From the NCBI RefSeq assembly GCF_014397005.1, contig NZ_JACGWS010000013.1:104072-168071 (forward strand): a DNA stretch of 64,000 nt. Reading direction: 5' to 3'. The stretch is from Kordia aestuariivivens (lineage in GTDB: Bacteria; Bacteroidota; Bacteroidia; Flavobacteriales; Flavobacteriaceae). Below are positions 33,956-43,888 of the stretch, piece after piece; the stretch's first letter is position 1, and every line of letters begins with the position of its first letter. Under the pieces are notes generated by a model. It did no database searches. It had not been told where the DNA came from and was given only the letters and a program-made list of their open reading frames with translations. Position numbers and translations under genes: made by a program.

Positions 33956-33963
33956 CAAAAATA
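33956..33963 (-). promoter_or_regulatory. -7 box giving a probable leaderless mRNA for the DAO gene
   Basis: TATTTTTG on the minus strand, a perfect TAnnTTTG match ending five bases before the ATG at 33951. With transcription starting about four bases after the box, the first transcribed bases would be at or next to the start codon. Confidence 0.5.
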
Positions 33964-34084
33964 GAAGGTCTTGAGTTTGAGTACAAACTATCAACAATAA
34001 AAAAAAATCAGCTTCAATTCAACTTACAATCTCTAGTACTTCTAAGCGACTTCTCAAAGTAAATTTATGATCAAAAGTGATTGT

Positions 34085-34119
34085 AAAAAAAAAGACTGCC
34101 TTTTCAGACAGCCTCTTTT
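34085..34119 (-). terminator. Terminator of the gldKLMN operon
   Basis: On the minus strand AAGAGGCTGTC pairs with GGCAGTCTTTT (11 pairs including three wobbles) around a TGAAAA loop, followed by a long T-run. It lies 20 bases downstream of the gldN stop. Confidence 0.75.
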
Positions 34120-34139
34120 GTATTGTTATGTTATGAGTA

Positions 34140-35036
34140 TTAGTAATTCCACATATCTTGTTCTCTTCCTCTAATCTTTTCTTTGATTCGTTCAGATTCT
34201 AATAACTGCATGAGTGAATTTTCTTTTACATATTCTTTTACACGTCGATCTCCTTGAACGTTTTCCTCTTTATAGATTAATCCATTAAAGCGTCGTGCGT
34301 TTAATAGGTGATCAAATGATAAAGGTTTTGCTGCATTTCGATCATTGAATGCTTTTGATTCATGAAGGATTTCTCTAACATCTGGATAAAATACCCAAAA
34401 TAACTCGATTAAATCTTGTTGAGCTCCATCTTGATCAATAAATTTTACATCTGGTGCTACAGGAGCGATTGCTAATAATCTATATTTCAATTCTCCTTGA
34501 CGTTTGTCAAAATACCAAACACCTTTTACGTGATATTCTTCAATATCAGCAGCAGTTAGATCTCTAATTTCAATGTATTCATCAGAAAGTTTTTCACCTC
34601 TGTTGAGTTGGTCAAAACCAGCATCTAATGTATCTACTGTTCGTAAACTGTTTAGAATTTGCTCGTACGTTCTAACTTCTGTAAAGTTTCCATCAGCATA
34701 TACTTTTTCAATGCTTTTGCTTTTTACGTTTCTTATAAGTACATCGTATAAAGAACGTCTGTCAGCACGCATACCGATACTATCTATTGGATAATATAAT
34801 GGAAAGTTTATTCTTTCATCCAAATCAATGATTTCCCATGTCGTAGCTGACCAAAGAATGTCTCTATCATCTACATATCCATACGGTAATGGACCATCGT
34901 TATCCGCATCTTTTTGTGCTTGCGTTTTTGCTCCTATTTCACCAGGATCTTTGGCATTCAATAAATTTGCTTGCCCAAGTACTGTTCCTGTGATTAGGAA
35001 TGCAAATGCTGCTGTAAATAATCCTTTCCAATTCAT
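34140..35036 (-). CDS. gldN: Gliding motility/T9SS protein GldN
   Basis: A 298-residue exported protein. The signal peptide starts MNWKGLFTAAFAFLITGTVLGQ. The mature part carries the GldN blocks around PLPYGYVDDRDILWS and FPLYYPID. GldN forms periplasmic rings with GldK that are part of the type IX secretion system and gliding machinery. An in-frame ATG at 35072 would add 12 residues and overlap gldM by 17 bases, so the MNW start at 35036 is preferred because it gives a clean signal peptide. It is the last gene of gldKLMN. Confidence 0.93.
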   Translation of the reverse strand: MNWKGLFTAAFAFLITGTVLGQANLLNAKDPGEIGAKTQAQKDADNDGPLPYGYVDDRDILWSATTWEIIDLDERINFPLYYPIDSIGMRADRRSLYDVLIRNVKSKSIEKVYADGNFTEVRTYEQILNSLRTVDTLDAGFDQLNRGEKLSDEYIEIRDLTAADIEEYHVKGVWYFDKRQGELKYRLLAIAPVAPDVKFIDQDGAQQDLIELFWVFYPDVREILHESKAFNDRNAAKPLSFDHLLNARRFNGLIYKEENVQGDRRVKEYVKENSLMQLLESERIKEKIRGREQDMWNY

Positions 35037-35055
35037 AACAAATGTTTTAATAATT

Positions 35056-36618
35056 TTAGTTTGTAATTTCAATAATTACAGGCGCTACTCTTTTGATGAG
35101 CGGACCAGAACTTTTAGCCTTGATATTAAGGATTTGTACTGTTTGCCCTCTTTTCGCTCTATTTAAAGCACTTTTAGCTCTTGAATCTAATTTGCTACCG
35201 TTCACCGTAATTGTTGGTTGTCCAGGCACTTTAAAATCAAATTGTGTTACTCTTAATGGTAAATCAAAATCGAAATCATCTAGTTTCGCTTGAACCGTTC
35301 CTTTTTCTACACCTGATTTACTCATTTTTGTAGATCCAGCAACTCCTCTAAAGTAACCTGTTGGTGCAGGAATTTCTTTAATTCTGAATTCCTTATTGTC
35401 ACCAACTCGTGTTCCATCATCTAAAGTTGCAGAAACGCTAATCGTTACCTTTGCCCCACCTTGTGGCTTCATGTTATATTTACCAGTACTTACTTTATTT
35501 AATCCTGGTGCTGTTGCACTTACTTTATTGTCTGATACTCCCGCAAATGATATTGTCATTGGGTTATCAACTCCACGATATACAACGTTCATTTTGTCTG
35601 CAGAAATTGTTGCAGAGTTTGGACGTGGTACTACAACGTAGTTTCCAACGAATGGGATCGGTAATTCTTCTCCTTTTTCAACAAACGTGAAAACTCCTTT
35701 TACTTCGTGCTCTCCTACATTTCCAGTTTTAAACTTTAAACGTGCATTTCCAACAGAATCTATATTACCCTCTTCTGTAAGTGAAATATCCTTTCCGTTT
35801 ACATTTAATTTTGAAGGTGTTACATCTGCATACTTACCTAATACAACTGTTCCTCTAAATTCTTCTCCAGCGAAGAATGCATTTTTATCAGGAATTACAA
35901 TTGCTGTGTAATTTTTCAATGTAATGGCTTCGTCAAGTGAATTCCCTAAGAATAAGTTATACAGGTTTGCTTCTGTAGTTTTAACATCATTCTGCATTGC
36001 TGTAATTTTAGCATACGAAGCAATTGCAGGAAACCCTTTGAAGTTGTAGTCTAAATAACCTAATTCATCGCCTTCTTCATTAGTTATATCTGACAAATCA
36101 AAACGTTTCTCAAAGTTCTCAATTGCTGCTCTGTAACTTTCATCATTACCAAGTACACCTCTAATATCTGATTTGTATTTGTTTATTGATGCCATTACTG
36201 AATCACCTTTAATAGTAAGTCTATCTCCGGTAAACCATTGTTCATCAAGGTAGTCACCTTTATCCATTTGCTCATAAGGTAAGTCGCCATTTTCTTCTCT
36301 TTCATATCCACCACCTTCAACGATATCTTTCTTAAGATCTGCAAGATACGAGTTAAACCTATCTGAGATTCCTTTAATTACTTTTGCCTTTTCAGCTGGA
36401 ACTTTAAATTCAACCTTCTCTTCTGCTTTTTGTTCTAAACCTTTAAGAAGTGTTTCATTAGATTTATCTGTTAATTCGTTTGTACTTACGAATTTTGAGT
36501 TCATTGAACCAAACGCTGATAGTACTTCTTTGGTCATTGTCATCGCGATCATCGCAATGAATACCAAGTACATCAGGTTTATCATTTTCTGCCTTGCGGA
36601 TTGTTTTCCTCCTGCCAT
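35056..36618 (-). CDS. gldM: Gliding motility/T9SS motor protein GldM
   Basis: A 520-residue inner-membrane protein with one N-terminal membrane helix (residues ~12-35, KMINLMYLVFIAMIAMTMTKEV) and a large periplasmic region of stacked domains. With GldL it forms the proton-driven rotary motor of gliding and T9SS. The start carries the conserved AGGKQSARQKMINLMYLVF-type block (given here in part), typical of GldM. It lies 51 bases after gldL and just before gldN on the minus strand. Confidence 0.95.
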   Translation of the reverse strand: MAGGKQSARQKMINLMYLVFIAMIAMTMTKEVLSAFGSMNSKFVSTNELTDKSNETLLKGLEQKAEEKVEFKVPAEKAKVIKGISDRFNSYLADLKKDIVEGGGYEREENGDLPYEQMDKGDYLDEQWFTGDRLTIKGDSVMASINKYKSDIRGVLGNDESYRAAIENFEKRFDLSDITNEEGDELGYLDYNFKGFPAIASYAKITAMQNDVKTTEANLYNLFLGNSLDEAITLKNYTAIVIPDKNAFFAGEEFRGTVVLGKYADVTPSKLNVNGKDISLTEEGNIDSVGNARLKFKTGNVGEHEVKGVFTFVEKGEELPIPFVGNYVVVPRPNSATISADKMNVVYRGVDNPMTISFAGVSDNKVSATAPGLNKVSTGKYNMKPQGGAKVTISVSATLDDGTRVGDNKEFRIKEIPAPTGYFRGVAGSTKMSKSGVEKGTVQAKLDDFDFDLPLRVTQFDFKVPGQPTITVNGSKLDSRAKSALNRAKRGQTVQILNIKAKSSGPLIKRVAPVIIEITN

Positions 36619-36669
36619 TTCTAATTAGTTTTTTTGTTAATTTTTTGTTGAATTAAATTATACTACTAA

Positions 36670-37302
36670 TTAGTTTTTGTTCATTGCAGATAACATTCCA
36701 CCATATACACCATTTAAAGAGGAAAGGTTTGATGCTAATGATTGCATTTGCTCTTTTAGTTTCGTTGCATTTTCAACAGCTTCATCGTTAATCATTGCTT
36801 GACGGTTAGCGCTGTCCATCTGCACTTTGTAAAGACTGTTTAGAGACTCCATTTGTGCAGCCGCTAATGACATTTCTTCACTATATTTTTTAGTTGAAGC
36901 AATTGCATCAACAGTTGGAGAGATACTTTTTGCAACTCCTTCAAAGTTACGGATGCTTGATCCTAAGCTTACCATTAACTCGCTATCAATTTTAGCATCT
37001 TTTAATAAGTTATCTAATTTTTTTGACAATAATCCTTCTGCGTCCTTAGCTTCTTCTTTCTTAGCTTTTGCTTTAGCAGAACCTCCTGATAATTCAGGGT
37101 ATACTAATGACCAATCTAATTCGTCTGATTGTCTTTCAAAAGCTGAATATGTAAATACTCCTGCTTCTACGATCATTCCAATCGTTAAGATCAAACTTCC
37201 ATAAGGCCAGTGTTGAATTTTAAATAATGCTCCTAATATTACAATTGCCGCTCCAAGTCCATATACCATGTTCGTTAGCGTAATCTTGCCATTCTTTGCC
37301 AT
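36670..37302 (-). CDS. gldL: Gliding motility/T9SS motor protein GldL
   Basis: A 210-residue protein with two membrane helices at residues ~10-28 and 35-55. The conserved FKIQHWPYGSLILTIGMI segment joins them. It is followed by a cytoplasmic coiled-coil-rich domain. The glutamate in GMIVEAGVF lies in the second helix where a proton-coupling residue is expected. GldL is the stator partner of GldM. It is the second gene of gldKLMN. Confidence 0.95.
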   Translation of the reverse strand: MAKNGKITLTNMVYGLGAAIVILGALFKIQHWPYGSLILTIGMIVEAGVFTYSAFERQSDELDWSLVYPELSGGSAKAKAKKEEAKDAEGLLSKKLDNLLKDAKIDSELMVSLGSSIRNFEGVAKSISPTVDAIASTKKYSEEMSLAAAQMESLNSLYKVQMDSANRQAMINDEAVENATKLKEQMQSLASNLSSLNGVYGGMLSAMNKN

Positions 37303-37397
37303 AATAATCTAATTTAGTTTAGTGTTTAGTTAATAAAATTTAAGTGTTGGGTTAACCTAGATTTTCTTGTTTAGTATTTAGTTTAATAGTGTTTTTA

Positions 37398-38759
37398 TTA
37401 TCTTGGACCTTGTCCTACGACATCAGTTCCCATGTAACTTTGCACAGTTCTGAACCCGATGTAACTTCTAGCTGAATCTCTGTATTCGAAGTCTCTTGTA
37501 CTTACTTGTAAGAAGTACTCAACATCTTTCCATGATCCACCACGAATTACTTTACGCGCATTTAAGGTGTCATTTACATTTGGACTCATTGTAGACATAT
37601 ATTCATACGAACTAGGATCATAAGACGAAGCTGTCCATTCAGCAACGTTTCCTGCCATGTTGTATAAGTTAAAGTCATTTGGCTCATACGCATCAGCTTC
37701 AACAGTGTATAAAGCTTGATCGGCTGCGTAGTTACCTCTTAGTGGCTTAAAGTTCGCCAAGAAACATCCTCTATCATTCATTGTGTAAGGTCCTCCCCAA
37801 GGGTAAGTTGCTCCTTCTAATCCACCTCTTGCAGCATATTCCCATTCTGCTTCAGATGGCAATCTGAATTTATTGATTTGATGACGTTTTCTTTCTCTTC
37901 TGTAGATATTCTTTTTTAATGTTCTCCATTCACAGAAGGCTTTTGCTTGTTTCCAAGTAACACCAACTACTGGATAGTCATTGTATGCATCATGCCAAAA
38001 GTAGTCATTGTGCATTGGTTCGTTATATGAGTATTCGAAGTCTCTAATCCAAACGGTTGTATCTGGATAAATTTCTAAGTTTTCTCTTTTGATGAATTCA
38101 GTACGCTTTAAACCTTTGTTTTTCGCTGCACTTTCAATATCCATCCACGTGTATTGGAATCTTACTTTCGTCCAATTGAGTGTACGTTGTCCATTATATG
38201 ATTCTGCTTCTGGAATTAACATAGAGTCCATTACTTCAGCATAGAATTCATCAGGAATTTCAGAGTAATCCCAAATTAATTCTTCATCATTTAATCTTCT
38301 ACCTTCATAACCTGTAACTCCAAGACCTACATAGTTATCTAAGTTATACTTTTCCCAAGGTGTTAGGTCTGCTGTATCCGCATCTTTAAAAGCGTATTTT
38401 GCAATACCATCTTCTGCAGGATCAGTTTTTCCTTCTTCATCAGCTAGAATTGCTAGTTTTGTTCTGATAATAGAATCTCTTACCCAATACACGAATTCTC
38501 GATATTCACTGTTTGTGATTTCGGTTTCATCCATGTAAAACGAAGGTACTGTAACGGTTTTAGTAGGTGCATTTTTGGTTTGAGCAATGTCATCATCAGA
38601 CTTACCCATAATGAACGAACCACCAGGAACTAGTGACATTCCAAATGGCTTTTCAGGATGCCATTTTTTTCCTTTGACACCAACTAGCTCACCTCGATCT
38701 TTAGAACCACAGCTGTAAAGAAATGCTAAAAGGGCTGTTAATACAACAATCTTTTTCAT
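37398..38759 (-). CDS. gldK: Gliding motility/T9SS lipoprotein GldK
   Basis: A 453-residue outer-membrane lipoprotein. The lipobox is FLYSC (C17). The mature protein is a formylglycine-generating-enzyme-like (SUMF1) fold: start of the domain GMSLVPGGSFIMG and late blocks FRLPSEAEWEYAARGG and KVIRGGSWKDV. GldK has the fold but is thought to be structural, forming the outer ring with GldN. First gene of the operon; a weak -7-like TAGGTTTA lies ~45 bases upstream. Confidence 0.95.
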   Translation of the reverse strand: MKKIVVLTALLAFLYSCGSKDRGELVGVKGKKWHPEKPFGMSLVPGGSFIMGKSDDDIAQTKNAPTKTVTVPSFYMDETEITNSEYREFVYWVRDSIIRTKLAILADEEGKTDPAEDGIAKYAFKDADTADLTPWEKYNLDNYVGLGVTGYEGRRLNDEELIWDYSEIPDEFYAEVMDSMLIPEAESYNGQRTLNWTKVRFQYTWMDIESAAKNKGLKRTEFIKRENLEIYPDTTVWIRDFEYSYNEPMHNDYFWHDAYNDYPVVGVTWKQAKAFCEWRTLKKNIYRRERKRHQINKFRLPSEAEWEYAARGGLEGATYPWGGPYTMNDRGCFLANFKPLRGNYAADQALYTVEADAYEPNDFNLYNMAGNVAEWTASSYDPSSYEYMSTMSPNVNDTLNARKVIRGGSWKDVEYFLQVSTRDFEYRDSARSYIGFRTVQSYMGTDVVGQGPR

Positions 38760-38909
38760 ACGGAATTATTGAGGTTAATACGTTTTTTATAGATTTTAAG
38801 GGCGTAAACCTATCTATTTATTTTCAAAAAAACAATTTTTTATTCTAAAAACTAATGGTTTTAGATTGCTTTTTTAAATATAATTTTTAGGTTTTGTTAA
38901 CACGCTTAT

Positions 38910-40079
38910 TTAATTTATACTTTTTTTATACGCCATCCACCATCTTTCAGGGATTATTTGATTGCATGCATTCAAATAATCTTGGTGTGTGCAAGGTAAT
39001 AACGTATGTCTTTTTAATTTATTATTCAAACTTGAAATAAATGGTATTTCTATCCACCATCTTTCAGTTCTGTTACTTTTGTAAAAGATCATCTCTTCTA
39101 CATCATTTGGCACAATATACTTCAAATAATCATCTTTTGACGCAAATGGATAATCATTAACACGATAATTTACCCCTTCAATGAAATACCAGATCATTTG
39201 CGCTACCAACATTGCTGTGATTTCTTCGTCTCTAGAATTTTTATATTCAAAGATTCCAAATGAAGATACTTTGTCGCTAATTCCCGCATAACGACTGATG
39301 GCACAGATTTCTTTTCCGTCCAACCCGTTTGGTGATGTATTTTGGTTTCCGCTTACTTCAGAAGCTTTTACCGCAGACAAATCGATTCCCACAATATCCG
39401 CATCACGCGTAATTGGCTCAACAATACTTATGTCATTTGATACCTTTCCTAAACGATACGTATCAAAAAACAATTTCTGCATTAAGTCTATTTCTTCTTG
39501 TGCATTGAAATAGGTTTGATAACCAATGTTGCTGTAATTAAATAAATTGTGTGGCGCTTCAACAATAATTTTCCCCATGTACGAATGATTGCTCACCGTT
39601 TGACTCACTGCACCAAAATCAAATTTATTGTCAACATTGACAATGTTCACCATTTGCTCCAAGTTGTCATACGCTCTGTACATAGCGTACATTAAATCTT
39701 GACTTCCACCTATGATGATAGGAATGATATTTTTTTTGAGTAGCGGCTCCATGATTGTTTTTAAAGCTGCATACGTATCATCTACCGTTTCACCTTTATG
39801 CAGATTTCCAAGATCTACTATTTTATGACTCCAGTTTCCTGGAAATAAACTAAAAAGTGCTTTTCTAATTTCTAATAGATTGAGTTCTTCGCCCAAATAG
39901 TTGATATCACTCCGATTTTCCAATACGGCAATTATTGCAAATTTTGCATCCGCTACCGTTTCAGGAATTCCATGTTTGGAAGTATGAACCGTTATTTGGT
40001 TTCCTAATGCTTGTTTGGACAGTAATTCATTATGAGCAATCAATAAATCATTGACTGGTGATAGAAATTCAAATTCCAT
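38910..40079 (-). CDS. Degenerate arginase/formimidoylglutamase-fold protein
   Basis: A 389-residue protein with the ureohydrolase fold recognisable in three blocks. However, the metal ligands are replaced: GGDH is GGSQ (residues 124-127), DxHxD is DNKFD (150-154), and the S-x-D-x-D motif is GIDLS (231-235). The surrounding glycines and the later loop SGNQNTSPNGLDGKE remain close to the family pattern. It therefore looks like a non-catalytic relative, not an active arginase or agmatinase. It lies between gldK and topA on the same strand and its last base touches the topA stop, so it may be co-transcribed with topA. Confidence 0.75.
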   Translation of the reverse strand: MEFEFLSPVNDLLIAHNELLSKQALGNQITVHTSKHGIPETVADAKFAIIAVLENRSDINYLGEELNLLEIRKALFSLFPGNWSHKIVDLGNLHKGETVDDTYAALKTIMEPLLKKNIIPIIIGGSQDLMYAMYRAYDNLEQMVNIVNVDNKFDFGAVSQTVSNHSYMGKIIVEAPHNLFNYSNIGYQTYFNAQEEIDLMQKLFFDTYRLGKVSNDISIVEPITRDADIVGIDLSAVKASEVSGNQNTSPNGLDGKEICAISRYAGISDKVSSFGIFEYKNSRDEEITAMLVAQMIWYFIEGVNYRVNDYPFASKDDYLKYIVPNDVEEMIFYKSNRTERWWIEIPFISSLNNKLKRHTLLPCTHQDYLNACNQIIPERWWMAYKKSIN

Positions 40080-42586
40080 TATTTTTTAGCTTTTGCTTTT
40101 GCTTTAGGCTTCGCTTTTGCCTTTGCTTTCGCTTTTTTCTTCGGAGTTTTCTCCTCAATCATTTTTTGAACTTCTTCCAACGTTAGTTTTGTTGCATCTA
40201 CCGTTTTTGGAAGTTCTATTTTTATTTTTCCTTTGAGAATGTTGCTGCGTCCCCAACGTGCTTTTTCCACGCGGATTCCTTCTGCTTCCCAATTATGGAT
40301 AACTTTATCAATCTCTTTTTGCTTTTTCTCTTCTATCAATTGCTCAATATCTTCTTGCGAAAGATTGTCAAAGTCATATTTTTTATTCACATTGATAAAG
40401 ATTCCGTTCCACTTAAGGAAAGGACCAAAACGCCCTACTCCTTTGGTTACATCATGCGTTTCGTATTGTGCTATTGGCGCATCTGCTTCTTCACGTGCTT
40501 TAATCAATTCCAAAGCTCTGTCCATTTCTACACTTAATGGATCTTCTCCTTTGTCAAGTGAAATGAATTTTTTACCCAATTTTACATACGGACCAAAACG
40601 ACCGTTGTTTACCTCAACAGTTTCACCTTTGTACTCTCCAAGTGCTTTTGGCAACTGAAATAAATCCATTGCTTGTTCAAAAGTGATCGTGTTTAATTGC
40701 TGATCAGGACTTAGACTCGCAAATTTTGGTTTTTCTTCATCGTCAACGGTTCCAACTTGAACCATCGGTCCAAATTTCCCTAAGCGCACACTTACTTGTT
40801 TTCCTGATACTGGATCTTTTCCTAAGATACGTTCTCCAGATTCGCGCTCAGCATTTTCTTTTACATCTTCTACTTTTGGATGAAAGTCATTGTAGAAAGT
40901 TTTCATCATGTCTTTCCACTCTTCTTTTCCTTCTGCAATATCATCAAAGTCTTGTTCTACTTTCGCTGTGAAGTTATAATCTAGAATTGAAGCGAAATTT
41001 TTCACCAAGAAATCATTTACAATCATTCCAATATCGGTTGGCACTAATTTCCCTTTGTCCGAACCAACTTTTTCTGTCAATTCTTTTTCAATGATTTTAT
41101 TCGCTTTTAAGGTAAGTTGCTCGTAGTTTCTTTCTACGCCATCAACTGTTCCTTTTTCAACGTAACCTCTGTTTTGAATTGTAGAAATGGTTGGCGCATA
41201 AGTAGACGGTCTTCCAATTCCTAGTTCTTCTAATTGTTTTACGAGAGATGCTTCCGTAAATCTATAAGGTGCTTGTGTATATCTTTGTGTGGCAGTTATG
41301 TATTGGTTTGCAAGTTTTTCACCAACTTTTAGCGCTGGTAACATTCCGTCTTGCTCTTCGTCTTCATCATCTTTTCCTTCTAGGTATACTTTTAGGAAAC
41401 CTTCAAATTTTAACACTTCTCCGTTTGCTGTAAAGCGTTCATTGTGCGTATCAACTTCAATTTTAGCATTGGTACGTTCCAATTGTGCATCGCTCATTTG
41501 AGATGCAACAGTACGTTTCCAGATTAATTCGTATAAACGAACCTGATCGTATTCAGCACTTACGCTATGGTTTTCCATATTCGTAGGTCTGATTGCCTCA
41601 TGCGCTTCTTGTGCACCTTTTGCTTTGCTTTTATAGTTTCTTGGCTTGCTATATGCTTCTCCATACGAACGAATGATTTCTGCTTCCGCTGCACTTTTTG
41701 CATCGTTAGACAAGTTTACACTATCTGTTCTCATGTATGTAATGTAACCTGCTTCGTACAAACGCTGTGCCAATGTCATTGTTTTACTTACTGAGAAATA
41801 TAGCTTTCGCGATGCTTCTTGTTGTAGTGTTGATGTCGTAAATGGCGCGGCTGGTGATTTTTTTGCTGGCTTTGTTTCTAGGTTGGCAATTTTGAAGTTT
41901 GCGCCCACATTTTTAGCCAAAAAATCTTTTGCTGCTTGATGCGTTGGAAATGTTTTGTTGAGTTTTGCTTTGAATTTTTTTCCTTCAGAGTTTAAGAATT
42001 CGGCAGCTACTTTGAAAGATGCTTGTGGCTTGAAGTCTTGAATACTGCGTTCACGCTCAACTATTAAACGTACAGAAACCGATTGCACTCTTCCGGCAGA
42101 TAATCCACCTTTTACTTTTCTCCAAAGTACTGGCGACAATTCATATCCTACTAATCTGTCTAAGATTCTTCGGGCTTGTTGTGCATTTACTAAGTTGTAA
42201 TCAATGTCTCTTGGATTGTCTATTGCTTTTAGAATCGCGGTTTTGGTAATTTCATGAAAAACGATTCGCTTTGTACGCTCTGGCGTAAGCTTTAATGTTT
42301 CTGCCAAATGCCATGCAATTGCTTCTCCTTCACGATCCTCATCACTAGCGAGCCAAACCATTTCTGCTTTCTTCGCTAAGTCCTTTAGCTTTTTTACAAC
42401 TGCTTTTTTATCATCGGAGACAATATATTGTGGTTCAAAATCACCATCTACATTTACACCTAATTCTTTGGAAGGTAAGTCTGCAATGTGTCCAAAACTC
42501 GATTCTACTTTATAATCTTTTCCAAGAAATTTTTCGATCGTTTTTGCTTTTGCGGGTGACTCAACAATTACCAGATTCTTTGCCAT
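40079..42586 (-). CDS. topA: DNA topoisomerase I
   Basis: An 835-residue type IA topoisomerase that relaxes negative supercoils. The Toprim domain is at ~1-115 (E9 in VESPAKAK; DEDREGE at 82-88), and the catalytic tyrosine is Y284 in YITYMRTDS. The central gate domains are present. The C-terminal part lacks the E. coli four-cysteine fingers and instead has repeated FGPxxxxGK-type topoisomerase C-terminal motifs, ending in a K/A-rich tail of ~35 residues. A perfect -7 box lies on the minus strand at 42606-42613. Confidence 0.95.
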   Translation of the reverse strand: MAKNLVIVESPAKAKTIEKFLGKDYKVESSFGHIADLPSKELGVNVDGDFEPQYIVSDDKKAVVKKLKDLAKKAEMVWLASDEDREGEAIAWHLAETLKLTPERTKRIVFHEITKTAILKAIDNPRDIDYNLVNAQQARRILDRLVGYELSPVLWRKVKGGLSAGRVQSVSVRLIVERERSIQDFKPQASFKVAAEFLNSEGKKFKAKLNKTFPTHQAAKDFLAKNVGANFKIANLETKPAKKSPAAPFTTSTLQQEASRKLYFSVSKTMTLAQRLYEAGYITYMRTDSVNLSNDAKSAAEAEIIRSYGEAYSKPRNYKSKAKGAQEAHEAIRPTNMENHSVSAEYDQVRLYELIWKRTVASQMSDAQLERTNAKIEVDTHNERFTANGEVLKFEGFLKVYLEGKDDEDEEQDGMLPALKVGEKLANQYITATQRYTQAPYRFTEASLVKQLEELGIGRPSTYAPTISTIQNRGYVEKGTVDGVERNYEQLTLKANKIIEKELTEKVGSDKGKLVPTDIGMIVNDFLVKNFASILDYNFTAKVEQDFDDIAEGKEEWKDMMKTFYNDFHPKVEDVKENAERESGERILGKDPVSGKQVSVRLGKFGPMVQVGTVDDEEKPKFASLSPDQQLNTITFEQAMDLFQLPKALGEYKGETVEVNNGRFGPYVKLGKKFISLDKGEDPLSVEMDRALELIKAREEADAPIAQYETHDVTKGVGRFGPFLKWNGIFINVNKKYDFDNLSQEDIEQLIEEKKQKEIDKVIHNWEAEGIRVEKARWGRSNILKGKIKIELPKTVDATKLTLEEVQKMIEEKTPKKKAKAKAKAKPKAKAKAKK

Positions 42587-42605
42587 ACATTGATTTTTCA
42601 GAGTA

Positions 42606-42613
42606 CAAAAGTA
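42606..42613 (-). promoter_or_regulatory. -7 promoter box of topA
   Basis: TACTTTTG on the minus strand, 19 bases before the topA ATG at 42586. It is a perfect TAnnTTTG match and implies a short leader of about 15 bases. Confidence 0.55.
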
Positions 42614-42691
42614 TATAGATTTTTAAATATTGACGTACTTTTTTTGTTTTTATACTTTTTTTATACTTAGAATGAATCATTTTTGGGAACT

Positions 42692-43888
42692 TTAAAAATC
42701 ATATTTTACTCCAATGATAAATCCTCCATATTTCTTATTTCCGAGATAATCAATGTAAGGTGAGAGTTCATATTTGAATACAAGTGCAATTTTCTTGTAG
42801 TTCAATGCGGTCGCCAATCCGTAATTAATTTTTTGCTCAAAAAAGTTTGCGTTAATGTTGTTGAAAAGCTCATTGTTTGGCGAGTAGATTTCATATCCTA
42901 AGTACGCACCAGCTTCTATTCCAAAATTCCCAAACCTTTTTTCGATATTCGTATTTATATTTAGACTCAATTCACCACTATTGAAACTGATAGAATCATT
43001 TTTGAACCTTAAATTCCTAAATTGCAACGCAGCTCCATAGTTAAGAGAGTAGTTGTTTTTTAGCTTTTTTTCTTTTGTATACGATACTTCTATGACATAC
43101 GATTTTGAAATTTCGTAATTGTTAGAAGTGAAAAACCCGTTCAGCCCAACCATTAAGTCTAAGTTTTCGGAGAAGTCAGTTGCTTTTGCCTTTTTAGATT
43201 TCTTTTTACGTTTCTTTTTGAGTGTTTCTGGCGTGATGAGTTCCCAAGGAAATAGTTTTACACCTACATTTTCTAGCAAGAATGCTTCATCTCCATCATT
43301 TTCAGCAATACCAAATTGATTTTTATTTTGCGAGTTTGTGATCGAGTTTAACTTATTATTGGATGCAGCTTTATTTTTTTCGTTGTTTAATTTTGAATTG
43401 ATTCCTGCCTTCGTTTCCACAATTCCATTTTCATTTCCAGAAACCGTATTTGAAGTTTTACGCGGTTGTTTGTTTGTTGCAGCTTTTGTTGCTGACGTGT
43501 CCGTTCCAGCTTGACTGGTATTATTTTTAGAGATTAAAGTGGAATCTGAAGTAGCGTCTGAAACTGAAGTTGAATCAAGATCTGAAGTTGAAATCACCTT
43601 TGTATTTGCGCTATTGTTTGAATTGTTATTGTTGCCAGATTTTATTTGTTGTAAATTTTTGTTCGTTACCGAATTGTTCTCAATGTCACTATCGGAATTG
43701 AAATTGATTCCTTGATAGATTCCAAAAGAACCCAAAAGTGCAAACAGGAAGATGAAAACGAAAAATATGCTGCGCTTTTTACGCTTCATTTTCCCCTGAA
43801 TATCATTCCAACCGCCTTTGGAAGGAACTGCTGTACGATTTGAAAGCTCGCTTTTGGCAAGCGCGTCTATGTAATCAAAATCTTCCAT
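42692..43888 (-). CDS. Membrane protein of anti-sigma type with barrel-like C-terminus
   Basis: A 398-residue protein. Residues ~1-38 are cytoplasmic and charged, one membrane helix covers ~40-58, and a long N/S/T-rich linker covers ~65-190. The C-terminal ~170 residues alternate as beta strands (TFSLNINTNIEK-like, GIEAGAYLGYEIYS). This is the layout of Bacteroidota proteins encoded just after an ECF sigma factor, which bind the sigma factor with the N-terminus. Its start lies 14 bases inside the end of the sigma gene, so translation is coupled. Confidence 0.7.
   Translation of the reverse strand: MEDFDYIDALAKSELSNRTAVPSKGGWNDIQGKMKRKKRSIFFVFIFLFALLGSFGIYQGINFNSDSDIENNSVTNKNLQQIKSGNNNNSNNSANTKVISTSDLDSTSVSDATSDSTLISKNNTSQAGTDTSATKAATNKQPRKTSNTVSGNENGIVETKAGINSKLNNEKNKAASNNKLNSITNSQNKNQFGIAENDGDEAFLLENVGVKLFPWELITPETLKKKRKKKSKKAKATDFSENLDLMVGLNGFFTSNNYEISKSYVIEVSYTKEKKLKNNYSLNYGAALQFRNLRFKNDSISFNSGELSLNINTNIEKRFGNFGIEAGAYLGYEIYSPNNELFNNINANFFEQKINYGLATALNYKKIALVFKYELSPYIDYLGNKKYGGFIIGVKYDF

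Noticed and set aside
35687..35911. Several plus-strand frames across gldM
   Set aside because: They are antisense to a certain gene and show no family pattern.
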